The position numbers and the translations under genes are program-made. DNA of 64,000 bases. Source: Oopsacas minuta. Its lineage: Eukaryota > Porifera > Hexactinellida > Lyssacinosida > Leucopsacidae. The DNA is taken from NCBI GenBank assembly GCA_024704765.1, contig JAKMXF010000320.1, positions 301,480 through 365,479 of the forward strand, given 5' to 3'. A model generated the notes under the pieces. That model was not told the DNA's origin. It saw only the letters and a program-made list of their open reading frames with translations, and did no database searches. Below are positions 33,755 to 45,896 of this stretch, one piece after another. Numbering within the stretch: the first letter of the stretch is position 1; the number at the start of each line of letters is the position of its first letter.

Positions 33755-36089
33755 TAGTGGTTCTCAAACTGGGGTACGCCAGCACTTTTCCTAGGGGTAC
33801 GCCGGTGTTTCACCTAAGCATATCAATCCTGTAAGTATCATATACAAATATTTCGAGTTACACTCCATCATGTCAACAGACTCAGCATATAGATAGTAAT
33901 TTCATGCCAAATAATTAATATGTATCAGTTGCAAAGGTTTCATCACTATTTATTATCACCCTTGAATATTTATTGTTTGAGCTTATGCTAATTAAGGATT
34001 CCGTTGCCCGTACATATGTGTCAACTCATATTGATTTGAATATCACACCCATCCGTGTATCGTATTGTTCTTATAAAATGGAATAAAATGGAAATTGGAA
34101 GAGTATTTCTTTGAGACCTTGACTTTATCAACAAACTCATATGCAATCGGCTAAGAAACGGAAATATAATGAAGATTATATCAAATATGGATTTACATCC
34201 ATACTTAAAGAGGGACGGGAACTACCACAATGTGTAATATGTTATAAGGTGCTATCTGAGGGCTCGATGAAACCAAGTTTTCTAAAGTGCCATTTAAGCG
34301 GGTGCCACCCAAATCTTGCAGATAGGGATATAGATTTCTACAAGCACCAAGAGGTCGGAGTAAAGCGAATCCGTCTAGAACACAGAGGACAATTAAGTCA
34401 ACAGACTCAAGCAGGTCTTCGTGCCTCGTACATGGTGGCTTTGCGAATCGCTCAAGAAAAGAAACCACATACGATTGCAGAAAATCTTATACTCCCCTGT
34501 TGTAAGGACATCGTGCACTGCATTTTGGGAGATAGCGCCGAAAAGAAACTCGCCTCTCTGCCTCTCTCGAACGACACAATCAAGCACCGAATTACAGATA
34601 TGGTAGATGACGTTGAGCAGCAGGTAGTTGCTGAGATTTTGGGAGCCCCGTTGAACACATTTTCAATTCAACTTGATGAGTCAACGGATGTTTCTAGTTG
34701 TGCACAACTACTGGTATTTGCACGGTACATCAAAGACAGGGACTTCAAGGAAGAGTTCCTATTTTGCCATTGTTTGGAAACAACTACAAAAGGAGAAGAT
34801 GTCTTCCAGCAGGTCTCTGATTACTTTGATAGAATGGGACTATCCTGGAAGAATGTTTCTGCTTGCACAACAGAGGATGCTCCTGCTATGCTTGGAATTC
34901 ATTCGGGATTTCGAGCTCGGGTAAAGACAGTGAATCCCGTTTCGAAACACAATCACTGTATGATACACCGATACCCTCTTGCGTCTAAAACACTTCCATC
35001 CGATCTAAAACTTGTTCTTGATGATGTTGTCACCATGGTCAATTTTATCAAGTCCAGTGCTCTTAATACACATGTGTTCCGCCTATTGTGCCAAGAATTA
35101 TATATTGACCATCAGAATTTTCTGTTCTATACTGAAGTTCATTGGCTCTCACGAGGGAACATGCTCTCCCGAGTATATTAACTGAAAAACCAATTGCTTG
35201 AATTCTTTGAACGAGATGGGAAAGAGAAGCCAAAAGTATTCTTCGGCAAACTCTCAGTAAAAGAATGACTGAAAAACTCGCCTACTTAAATGATATCTTC
35301 TCACGAATCAACTTGCTCAACAAGTCCCTCCAAGGTTGTTTATTACCGTGATTGATTGTGTGGACACGTTTCGGCATTTGTTATGAAATTAGAACTCTGG
35401 GAAGTTAAATTAACCGTGTGAAGGTTCTATTTTTTTTGAAAGCCTCTCAGCAACTCTTGGAGAAGAGGGTACTACAGCAGAGTATAGGTACTCTAGCAAA
35501 GGCTCACCTCTCAGCATTTCGAAATGAATTTCAAACTTACTTACCAGATGTGAGCGATCTGGACATGAAAATGATTCGAAATCCATTTAGATGCGATGTA
35601 AGTTCTACACCAGACAGAGTCTAAGAGGAATTTGTTGAATTAGTCATGATTCTAATGCCCAAAATCAATTTGAAACACTCGCACTCACAAAGTTCTGGTG
35701 CGAAATGAGCTTGATATATCCCAACGTGGCAGATAGAGCAGTAAAAACCTGATATTTCTCAGTACTTACATTTGTAAACGAGGATTTCAGCACTATTACT
35801 CTATAAAAACAAATTTCGAGCGCAGTTGTCTGTGAAACTGATCTCCGTCTGGCTCTTTCAAAAACGGTGACACGAGTTGATAACCTGATACACAACATGC
35901 AAGCACAGCCTTCCTACTAATTAATTATGACTTTATTTATATTGCTAGATTCAAAACATTTTTATTTTTCACACCTGGGTAAATGGGATTGTAAACCTAA
36001 TGCTTACAATGCAGGCCATTTTAAGGAGTACATCACACACAAGATCCAGTTTGAGGGGTACGCAATGAGAAAAAGTTTGAGAACTACTG
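33755..36089 (+). mobile_element. Complete hAT element (ZBED5-like) nested in the mariner, 8-bp TSD
   Basis: 2,335 bp with ends TAGTGGTTCTCAAACT and the inverse of CAGTAGTTCTCAAACT. Perfect CAGTAATG duplications at 33,747-33,754 and 36,090-36,097. Both ends carry GGGGTACGC subterminal boxes. The transposase is on the opposite strand to the mariner's. Confidence 0.95.
34141..35900 (+). pseudogene. hAT transposase, ZBED5/SCAND3-like
   Basis: 346 residues are open (34,141-35,181): a BED-type finger ('CVICYKVLSEGSMKPSFLKC' followed by His residues, residues about 30-55), a helical linker, then 'FSIQLDESTDVSSCAQLLVF' (first catalytic Asp), 'CTTEDAPAMLG' (second region; the usual G-D is altered), 'NHCMIHRYPLASK' and 'EVHWLSRGNML'. 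A stop at 35,179-35,181 follows. Frames to about 35,900 continue with stops and shifts: 'FWCEMSLIYPNVADRAVK' and 'DLRLALSKTVTRVDNL' belong to the C-terminal block. This is a fairly recent but inactivated copy. Confidence 0.9.
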
Positions 36090-36097
36090 CAGTAATG

Positions 36098-36850
36098 TTT
36101 TTCTATTTCTGTGAGGCAACTGTTGGCATAAAAGTCCCCGGTAATTGTTTTCCCTTTTGGTATAATAATCTGGGAAAATGGGCCATGTGCATCAAAGAAA
36201 ATTGAGTACAGGACCTTCTGATCTCTGAAGTCCGACCTAAGATTGAGAGGAGGTGCCTCAACTTTTACGATCTTTACCTTATTTATTTCTTTGGATAGTG
36301 GCTTGCCGTATCTTATCCAAGTCTTGTCACCAGGAATGATTTCTGCCAGCCTTCTTGGATCCGAGTATTTATACTAGGAGAGCATTTTTCTTGCACAAGT
36401 TACTCGACGGTCCCTCTGTTCCTTTGTAAGGGAATGCGGGACCCACATCGAACAAATGTTGCTAACTTTCATCTCATCGATAAGTATGGAGTGAACAGCT
36501 CCCGTTGAGATCCCTACACTCATAGCTAACTCCTCAACAGTGATATGAGGATCTTCTTCCACTCCCCAGCGAATTTCAGGTGTTACTGCGAGTGACGGCG
36601 GATCTGGGTGCCCGATTCGTTCCTCATCTTACATTGACTCTCGTCTTCCACGAAACCGCTTGGCCCACTCCTTCACAGTAGTATATGAAAGGCTAGCATC
36701 TCCATAAACTACTTCCAAGTCAATGAGAATATCCTTAGGGCCAATACCACGAAGCGTGCGAATTTTGATATAGGATCTTTGAACAAATTTCAAATTTGAA
36801 AGCCATAAATCCTGGAAAATACAAGGATAGTCAAAACTGAGAAATTTCAA
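36098..36850 (-). pseudogene. mariner transposase, N-terminal and core part
   Basis: From 36,850 down: an N-terminal helix-turn-helix ('RSYIKIRTLRGIGPKDI', 'SYTTVKEWAKRFRGRRES'), a stop near 36,630, then a second HTH ('HITVEELAMSVGISTGAVHS') and 'VPHSLTKEQRDRRVTCA'. After further frame changes comes 'SIFFDAHGPFSQIIIPKGKT' (about 36,110-36,210), the segment leading to the second catalytic Asp on the other side of the hAT. The region of the first Asp (36,230-36,370) is eroded. Confidence 0.85.
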
Positions 36851-37058
36851 ATAATCGTAACTAGAAAACTATTGACGATATGGTGAAAGTTAAAGTAGTT
36901 CTGAATAGATAATAAAATAAGGTTCGTTATGAATACAGGTACGTAATATAATATCTTATATCTTCAAATTCTACGACCTTGGTCGGGAACTTTGTGAACG
37001 CCCGTTGTACTAATAAAGTTGTAATTCTTTCATTCATACAACTTGATACTTGTAATTA

Positions 37059-37244
37059 CAGTAGAACTCGGATAAGACGTACCCCCTCGGAAACAGAAAT
37101 TAGTACGTCTTAACCGAGTGTACGTCTTATCCGAATATGTTGCATTACAAATAATGATGACTGATATTTTGGGATATAAGAAATAGTACGTCTTAACCGA
37201 GTGTACGTCTTAAGCCGAGTACGTCTTATCCGAGTTCTACGTAT
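37059..37244. mobile_element. Tigger-type MITE with reiterated terminus boxes
   Basis: Left end CAGTAGAACTCGGATAAGAC; right end inverse (TATCCGAGTTCTAC). The box TACGTCTTA(A/T)CCGAG occurs at least five times inside, in the same direction. Confidence 0.75.
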
Positions 37245-40200
37245 TTTAATTATCACAATTCTTAGTGATTCGAATCTATTGATCAACTTTGATGCCGCAA
37301 CTGGTGTTAGATGAAAAGCAAGCTCACCATACACGAAGCAACTGTTGCATCTAGTGTATGTTGAAAAGATTACAGTTGAGATGAATTTAAGCGTTCTATT
37401 GAATATATATCTCTAAATTTGTTGTTATAGAATGTAAAATCGTAGTTTCTCCCTAGACCGCAGCATTAAAGAGCAATGATCAATTTTGAGTTCCACTTGA
37501 TTCTTAGCTCTAATAATGGTGGGATACCAGTTCGTAAGATGTGGCACCTCGCATCCACCTTCAGAACTCTTGAGGCTTTCAATGAGCCCACGATCTTCGC
37601 ACTCATAATTTCAGAAATTTCAGAAATTCGACGCCTATGTTTGGATTGTTCTGTTTCTGACTATGTGATTCAAAATACTTACTACAGGCTTTTGAAAATA
37701 TAATAATTCCATAATATAATTAGTCCAACAAATTTCTAAAATAGGCCAACTAATCCCCTATTGTTTGTTGAGGTTGAACTCAAAGGAAATTTATAAAAGT
37801 AGTTACTAGATCACCATCTGTATTCATCAGAACATTAAGCGCTCCTCATTTTCTTACATATTCGAACCTACCCTGAAAAGGAGCGCACTCCAGCTCCAAC
37901 TCCTAAAAATGAAGCTCAATCAAATTCCGGTCCCTTCCATCCTTCCAGGGTTACTACATTAGAGTTGTATTATGGAGAATAATCACTTCCGAATTGGACC
38001 AATACACATTTAAATGTACAACTTCCAACCCGTTCCAACAAATACATGCGTGCCAATGTTAGTGTGAATTATCCAAATGGGCCCAACCTGGCAGCAATCA
38101 CCTATTCTACACAGAATTTTGAATTTTTTGCAGGATACCGATGCAATCAGATGCAGTTAAAATAACGATGTATGTAAATTTGATATAATCAAGAAAATAT
38201 TCCCCGGTGGTTAACGAGGTACCGATTAGCCAGGTTATCTGTAGTAAATTAATACTTTGTTCTTTTGATTATTCGAAGGTAAATTTGATAATTAGGTATT
38301 AATAGCGCATTAGTATCTTGAGATCATTTCTCGCAAGATCACGATCGTGGTCTATTTTTGATGATCGGAGGAAGAATAGGAAATTTGGTGAATATAGACC
38401 CCAAAATGTGTGTACTAGTTTTCATGGCAATCTGACTGGTATAATTCGCATCGCCGCGGGACGGACGGACGCATGCAATGGAGCATCTCCCCATAGCAGG
38501 TGGCTATAAATTTCAGAAAATGATTGGAAAATAATTGTGAATTAATCGCGATACTTTTGTGGAAGGATGGCAATAATGGTCTTAAATCATTGATTAACCC
38601 AATACTGTCGCGAAAATGTGTGATTTAATTGCGTCCGTAGGGGTTAAAATCTCGATTTGGGTGCGGGAATAGGTTAGAACGTAGTGACAAAAATTTTAGT
38701 GCTCCTATTTGTTAGGAATGTAACATTTAGGAATTAATCGGTTATAGTAGAGTAATTTTGGATATTGCTGTGTCGTGAAGCAGTTATTTGGGGCCTTTTT
38801 GGCCGCAGTTTGCGATGTTGCCATAGCAAACAGATCCTCATTTCAATCTGAGAGCTTCGCCCTCTCAGATAGATGGAAATTGCATTCCAAAATACAAACA
38901 CAAATGTAACTCCTACTTACATCTAATATATTCGAAAGAACTCGAAAAACGTTTAATGAAATTCACCCATTTTGCAATCTAGAAGCTAAATTCAAGCATT
39001 TTTTTAATTTAGACGGAAAAAATCTAATTATATGCCAGCATTTGAAGAATTTAATTCAAATGATATACAAACAGTATTTGATTGTCAAAAACTAGGAAAT
39101 TACGCCGGTATTTTCCAGTTTGTAAAATTCATTCTATCAATGGGCCCAGTATCAGTGACAAATATAAACAATACATTTCTAATGAAATTATAGCACGATG
39201 GAAAAAATATTTTGGCAAATCAACAAAATTATTTCCCAATTAGCCTGTTAATAGAGAAAATCGGCCTTTGGCCGATTTCATTAAAATTTATTTGGAAATC
39301 TTAGCACGACTTCGTCTTTGCTTTCTCTATTAACCGAATATTCGGATAAAATGTGCCATTTCAATTTATGGCGACAAATAGAATTTCCTTAGGCTTGTAA
39401 CATTAGTTATTAGGTCTATTTCCATTATTGACATAACTTCTACCATTATGATGAATAAGATATAAGCGTTTTCATTTGATATGTACTGTTGATCCAACGA
39501 CCGGTCGGGTCGGATCATAAAATGATGCTTCATCTCTGATACACACATTCTATATCTACAAAGTATTTCCAGGCCGAAATGACGCCGTCTGCTTGTTTAC
39601 CTACCAATTCAGTCAAATACATGCTCCAATGATAAAACTCTGTAATGAATTAATTAATCAGTGGTGGAATTAGGGGGAGGCAACGGGAGCAATTGCTCCC
39701 ACCCCCTTCTAGGAATAAATGTCCAAATAAATGTTTAAAATACGTAGTTTTGTACATAATGATATATTACAGTATATGTATATTCACAAACAATGTTGGC
39801 TATTTTTATATATGTGGTGCTAAGTATATAATAAGCGTAATCAGAGAGACTGGTAAATTAATTGACTACTCCGGTTAATTGCCACCAATTTCAGGAATAA
39901 TCTTTTATCGAATAAAATGACATTGAGTTTTAAAATATTAGAACTAAAATGTTGTTGCAGATGTGGGCTACCTGGAGGTTCACACTCCCCTGGTAGCCCA
40001 ACTTGGCGCCTATGTTTGAGTTCTTATGCTCATTTCTTTAATCCACTACACAATTGGATATTTCCTCTGAACATTTGGTAGAGAAGTAAAACCTAAAATT
40101 TTCGGATCACTCGTCGCTATGCTCGGTCGTAATAGTAAATTAGAGAGAACCGATGTGGAAATATTTTGTCAAGTTATACCCTGGGCTCAGGAATAATTAA

Positions 40201-41221
40201 TGTGAATTTCGGGTATTATTGCACGCAATGATTATGAATTTATGATTATGAATATGGGATACAGTAGGTATAATATAGATTCAGGCCCCCTGGACAGGAT
40301 TTGTGGACCCTGTAACATTAACTGGAGACCCAGGGTGTAAATCCATACCGAAACAGCAGCATTAGCTAAGATACAGATAATCAGAATATATAAATCATAT
40401 ACACAAAACCTTCGTTAAATTGCCAAATGTCAATAGTATATAATAATAATAATAATGAAAAACACATATCATTTTTATCTGAAACCGATAAATTATAATA
40501 TGGCGGCCATCATCTTAGGTAAAAGGGATAGGAAAATATATCAATACGAGGCTTCGGCTCGTCACTTCCCAATGAAATCGTGCTTTGTGCATTGATGTAT
40601 CTATTATTATCCGAATTTACGTCCCTTCGGGTAGGATTTAGTTAATTCTTTTATCATAAAATCAATAATTCATTTAATTTTGACAGACTTTAACTTGCAA
40701 ATTATGAATGCATTTATTGTTACTCCTATAGCCGTTGAGAGCGAATATCTACATAGATTTTTATATTTTGTTTTAGATATCTATAGTCATCGTATAAACT
40801 ATAAATGAAATTCTTTAGCATGAAATGTTCTCAAATTTACAAATGAGGAGATGGTCACCCTGCGTATGCACGTAAAATCCTCACGTCATGAAGTGACCTA
40901 GCAAGCGAAGGAGTAGTGGACCAGCTAAACACGACCCGGTAACAATTTGAGATAATTTATGATAAAGTATACCCCAAGCCGCAAACTTCACCACGAAGCG
41001 ACGAGGCAAAGATTCATAGCTTTTAAACCATTTTTGAACGAATTTCCGCTAAAGTTACGTGGTAAAGGATAACATCTAAAGTATTAAAATGATAATTATT
41101 AGTGGAGCAACATTTCATCTTAACCATGTCAGCAAATTCACTCGTGAACATCTGATTGAGAATTTAGACCAGGAGTATGTTCAGCAAGTTACCACTAATT
41201 GTTTTCTAAATAACATATAAG
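37245..41221. other. About 4 kb with no supported gene
   Basis: Short open frames only. 38,430-38,480 is a small GC-rich CpG patch. 39,230-39,335 is a hairpin-bearing repeat (AATCGGCCTTTGGCCGATTT, flanked by inverted TTAATAGAGAAA and TTTCTCTATTAA). 39,660-39,710 begins like a hAT terminus (CAGTGGTGGAATTAG) without a partner. 40,438-40,456 is a (TAA)n microsatellite. 40,870-40,925 carries the CTAGCAAGCGAAGGAG motif. Otherwise AT-rich and featureless. Confidence 0.5.
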
Positions 41222-42022
41222 CTATGCAATGCTATTCGGAAGAATCTTCGTTAAGAAAGAAATATTCATAGATCTATCTTCCTGACATTTGTTTACTTCT
41301 GTTTGCACTTCCCTTTGAAGATGCTCTCGCCATGGTCCATCATTCAGCTCTTTATTATGCTTGATCTTTCTTTCTTGAATTGCTGTTAATTCTCTTCCTT
41401 TTTCCACATTTTGCATGTAAAACATAGTTTCCCGTTTCACTTGGGAGATCTCAGTGCGGAGTTGCCGGTCTCTTACTGCACTCTGATAAGCTATACTCTC
41501 TGTAAGATGAAACCACTTGAATCCTTTCAAATATTTCACAGTCCATAGGTCAGAGTAGTGGAAATTTCTCTTCTTCCCTCCGATTTGTGTGATATTTAGA
41601 GATTCAGCTATCTGTTTCGCTATAATTTTCTCCTTCAATTCGACCCAACCTTCAATGAAATTCATTTTCTTTTTGCGAGTATGCAGTTTACGCCTCCTGC
41701 GAACCATTGGATCTTCTTTTTGTAAATAAATCCTACCAACTTCGCCAAACTGGGATAGCAAATGTCTCACCTTATTTACACACATGTAAGGTGGAATCCT
41801 ACTCAAGTACACAACTCCAGGAGATTGTTTCTTCTTCTTAGTAATACTAGCTCTTGTATTGTGTTTTATTACTTGTGTAAATGTATAAGGTGGGAACACA
41901 GGTTCACCAGTGTTAAGATCTGGATTTCTGACTATGTTACATGTACTCAATTTTGTAGATTCCTGTTCATTCGAAATATCTTTAGCTTCAGAATCACTGG
42001 AGTAACTGCTCAGCCATGACAT
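41222..42022 (-). CDS. ABT1: ESF2/ABT1-type pre-rRNA processing protein
   Basis: 266 residues from the chosen Met ('MSWLSSYSSDSEA'). An upstream in-frame Met at 42,067 adds 15 hydrophobic residues not expected in the family, so it is not used. Yeast Esf2 and animal ABT1 are nucleolar RNA-binding proteins of the small-subunit processome; ABT1 was also described as a TBP-binding activator. Visible features: acidic N terminus, basic KKKK patch (residues 62-65), then the RRM-like domain (about 68-160) with 'PGVVYLSRIPPYM', 'LLSQFGEVGRIYLQKED', 'RRRRKLHTRKKK' and 'FIEGWVELKEKIIAKQIAESL'. These are followed by the diagnostic 'DLWTVKYLKGFKWFHLTE' and 'EISQVKRETMFYMQNVEKG' coiled-coil segment. Length is close to the human protein (272, from memory). 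Intact, no introns, no nearby partner genes. Confidence 0.93.
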   Translation of the reverse strand: MSWLSSYSSDSEAKDISNEQESTKLSTCNIVRNPDLNTGEPVFPPYTFTQVIKHNTRASITKKKKQSPGVVYLSRIPPYMCVNKVRHLLSQFGEVGRIYLQKEDPMVRRRRKLHTRKKKMNFIEGWVELKEKIIAKQIAESLNITQIGGKKRNFHYSDLWTVKYLKGFKWFHLTESIAYQSAVRDRQLRTEISQVKRETMFYMQNVEKGRELTAIQERKIKHNKELNDGPWREHLQREVQTEVNKCQEDRSMNISFLTKILPNSIA

Positions 42023-42067
42023 AATATAACTTAAAAGTAAAATATAATGAATAGAATGGGGTAGCAA

Positions 42068-44460
42068 GTCAAGCGACTGGGGCAGCTGGGCCGCCCCACC
42101 TTTATCACCACACCTAGAATGATCGCTCCTTCCATATCTTCATGCGGCCATAATACGAATATCCAAAGCATTCAAAACACTAAGGTAATTGCACTGGCCA
42201 TATTTTCAGGATCAGGGTTACACTGGCGGATCCAGATATGTTCAAAGGAGGAGCAAAACGAAAGCGAGCGTAGCTAGCGCTTTATTTGGGCGTCTGGGGT
42301 TGTACCCCAGAGACATTTGACTTATGTAGATAGAAGTTTCAACGCAAATTCTCACACCTAGTACTAAATAATTGTCATTATTATCTCGGATTGCACCCAT
42401 TCAAACGAATGAGTGGTCAGTAACTGGCTGATGTAAAGTCAAATATTCATACCTGCCAACAGTAAAGAGAATCAGAGTACAATATGGGGATTGCACTATT
42501 TACCATTATGCACACAGGCGTACAGGGTTTTCAGTTTTACAAAAGTACTGGTGGTGTGTATTGAATACATTAATGCAATCAATGTCTTTGGCTGGCGAAT
42601 TTCCTCTGTAGAAGTATTTGAGAATTTCTAGGACAAGCGAGTGTAACGAGCGGGAACATTTTGGGAAGTCAAGGGATTTGGGAAACTTAAAGGGGAAAAT
42701 TGGAGCCTGATAAAGAGAAAACACTGAAATAATGTGGCAGGTATGCAAGTATATCAATTTCTTTGTCCTCAAAGGGCCCTTGTCCCTCTGGAACAGTATA
42801 TGGGTTTGTCACTGAAAAATTAGTCGCCCTAAAATTTGGAATTTTGTTACTGGGTCCAAAGTTCCATGAAAATGTTCGTGTATTTTGGTCACTAATTGGG
42901 AGGAATACCAATCTAATCTAATCAAATGTTCATCGATTTTTATCAATATTTTCATCAATATCTATCATTATTTTTCGTTTTCTTCCGCAGAGGTGCAAAT
43001 CCAATTGGCAATACCATTCATTCCATCATGTTTTCATCGATATTCATAAAATTTATGCAATTCCAATCTGATAATTCCAATTTGAAATACTGTATTCAGT
43101 ACAGTAGCTTATCCTTGAATATATCTCCCAAAACATCCATGACCGTAGCAGACATACTTAAATTCTTCAGGTTATTCTATATGCGGCTATACATAAAATT
43201 ATAGCATGCGAAAGGATAAGCGATATCCATAATTACAAGTTATAATGATAATTTACTAAAATTTTCGCCTCAAAATATAGAAAATATCGATGAAATTCGT
43301 GGGAAATATCAAAACGATAAATATTGGCAATAATCCACTCGATAGGAGTTGTGCGAATCGACAATCGCTAATTGTCTCGATTCCGATTGGATTGGATTGG
43401 ATTAGCATCCCTGTTATATGGAAAATAGCCCAGAAATTTCCTCAGTGTCCAAGCTTCCAGGAGATTTTGTCCTGATACTAGACTACATCCTGAATGTTTG
43501 ATTGGGAGTTTTAGACATTGATCTGGTTCTTGAAATGGAGATTTTCTCAAATAAGCAAATTATCAATATTTTCAGGTACAGATACACCTCTAGTCAGATA
43601 TTGACTATCTCCAATAGCTCATCACCCATCAATTAAACGCTAATTATTAATTCACTAAGTAGATAAACATAAAACCAGGGGGGACAAAAATCCAAAGTAG
43701 GACCAATTTTCCCGAAGCCACCAAAATGTTCGTGACAGGCTAAACGAACAATGCATTATTACGCTAGAGCCTGGAGTATATATTTCTGAAACTGAGCACT
43801 GTTGGCCGAATGTATTACGTAATACGTACTAGAAGAAATACACATCTTCATTCCATTAAAGCAATAATTTTGTCAAAACATGAAATGCCAATTTATTTCC
43901 TTAATAAGCAATAATTTGGTGAAATAGCCCAAAAGCCTCTGATTTCGGTTTAGTCAATACCTTTGAAATCCAGGGTTCTCGAGAAAAATATCTAGGGCAA
44001 CAGTTACAAGCAGTTGGTTATATTGTATAATGAATAATTAATAATTTTCGGGCAAAGATTATTCACTACCGGTAACCCGAAAATTGAAAATCGGTATATG
44101 CAACGTTAAAGAATTCGTTGAGAGCAGGCTAACCTGTATATTTTGTATATTGCGGAGTATAAGGTATTCCGATGGTATAAGTACATCGAGGTATACCGAA
44201 CTCAATATACCTCTGTATACTATTCGAACTACCTCGATACACCAGCAAAAGAAATAGTAAGAACAAAATTGAATTCAAATACATGAAATTCAAAGATCTG
44301 ACTAGTCTATATACATTACACTAGAGACAGCGAGAAGATGGGACAAGGTTGGTCACACCAACGTTATATATATATATACCTATGTCCCATCAGTGGTGGC
44401 GTGGTAGCGCCACCACTCCAATACACTGAATAATAATAGCATTAAACCAAAACTGTGGTG
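42068..44460. other. Non-coding stretch
   Basis: 42,225-42,300 starts like a hAT terminus (ACACTGGCGGATCCAG) and contains GAAAGCGAGCGTAGCTAGCGC. 42,905-43,300 is rich in ATCAATATT/ATCGAT phrases with no gene. 44,364-44,378 is a (TA)n run. 44,388-44,415 contains a GTGGTGGCG/CGCCACCAC hairpin. Nothing else supported. Confidence 0.45.
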
Positions 44461-45761
44461 CAGGGGGGCCAATAAGTTCTGCCACATAACTTCATATAGT
44501 GATATATTTTATGTAACCATGATAAATAGGTAGCTTTCGTATTCAATTCATCGATTTAAGTCTTAGGATCGAAATTCAAAAGAATAGTATAACATTTAGT
44601 ACATAGCAACAAATTTGGTGGCAATGGAAAGCAAACGATCAGCAATAATTGAATTATTCAAAAATGGGAAAAATCAAAAGGAAATCATGAGAATACTAAA
44701 TATTCCAGAAACAAGAAGAAAGTTGATATTTCGTACTATAAAACGATCCAACGAGACTATAGACAAACCTAGAAGTGGTCGCCCAGTGTCAGTTACGACT
44801 GTACGGATGAGAAAAACAGTCAGGAGTCGGGTATGGCGGAATCCTCAACGATCAGTAAGAAAAATGGCCAAAGAACTAAATATATCTCGTGGATCGCTTC
44901 AAAATATTGTAGGAAGAGACTTAGGGTTATCTTCTTTTAAGCGGTGAAAAAGTTCACTTCATTACTGATCAAATAAAATTGAAGAGGCTGTCAAGAAGCA
45001 AAGGACTCCTTTCTCGATACGCCACCCAAGGCCTAGATCGAGTACTTTTCTCTGACGAGAAACTCTTTACTGTGGAGCAAGCATCAAATCGTCAGAATGA
45101 TAGAATTTTGTTGACATGTACCTCTGCCATCCCTGAGAAATACAGATTTGTCAAACGAGTCCAGAAACCACTCTCGGTGATGGTTTGGGCGGGAATATCC
45201 TCTGTTGGTCGGACACGGCTTATTTTCGTCCCATCTGGTGTAAAACAACGCTGCAACATACAAGGAGCTCATTCTAGAACTATTAGTGAAAGACCTTGGC
45301 AAGACCATGTTTGAAAATGGTTCATTTGTGTTTCAACAGGACGGTGCGCCTGCTCACACTGCAAAATAACAATCAAGAGTGGCTTAGTGCGAATATTCCC
45401 CACTTTATCACGAAGGTAGAATGGCCTCCCTCTAGCCCAGATCTAAACCCTTTGGATTTCTCTCTTTGGTCGATTTTGGAGTCAAGAACCTGCTCGAAGT
45501 CTCATACGAATATCGAATCATTGAAGACATCTTTGAGGCGAGAATGGGAAAATATCCCTCAAGAAATGGTTCGTACCGCTGTAGCGGTAGTCAATCAGCG
45601 TCTGAAGTCTGTCATCAAGCAAAAAGGTGGATATATTGAATGACAGTCGTATAAAATATGTAATAGTATGTAGAAGCGTATGTTAAAATGTCAACAAGAT
45701 CTAATGAGAATTCGTTAAGTTACAATAATTTTTCAATGGGCAGAACTTATTGGCCACCCTA
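44461..45761 (+). mobile_element. Tc1/mariner-superfamily element (about DD37D)
   Basis: Inverted ends GGCCAATAAGTTCTGCC (44,468) and GGCAGAACTTATTGGCC (45,739) enclose 1.3 kb with one transposase gene. The outer bases are AGGG(G/T)GGCC. A TA can be read at the right flank, but the left flank is mutated. Confidence 0.85.
44615..45643 (+). pseudogene. Tc1-like transposase, frameshifted
   Basis: 44,615-44,947 encodes the paired-type DNA-binding half: a first HTH ('AIIELFKNGKNQKEIMRILN'), 'DKPRSGRPVSVTT' linker (GRPR-like), and a second HTH ('SVRKMAKELNISRGSLQNIV'). A stop near 44,945 and a shift lead into 'LFSDEKLFTVEQASNRQND' (first Asp) and 'PLSVMVWAGISSVGRT'. Another shift near 45,260 precedes 'FQQDGAPAHTAK' (second Asp; about 45,331-45,366). 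'WPPSSPDLNPLDFSLW' carries the third residue, Asp, about 36-37 residues later. This spacing fits the DD37D (maT-like) group. At least three lesions. Confidence 0.85.
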
Positions 45762-45896
45762 TATGTAGATTGCAGGATACGGTATTCTATAAAAGTTTGC
45801 GCCTGGAAATTAGAGCGCCATAAAAACAGAGTTGGGTACACTTAGGTAGAACCAAACACTACTGTTATTGTAATTCATACATCTGTGAAAAATGAG

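Larger units (their letters stand above)
33321..37013 (-). mobile_element. mariner element split by a hAT
   Basis: Ends TTAGTACAACGGGCGTTC and its inverse, with TA on both sides (33,319-33,320 and 37,014-37,015). Subtracting the nested hAT and one TSD leaves about 1,350 bp, the length of a complete mariner. Confidence 0.9.
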
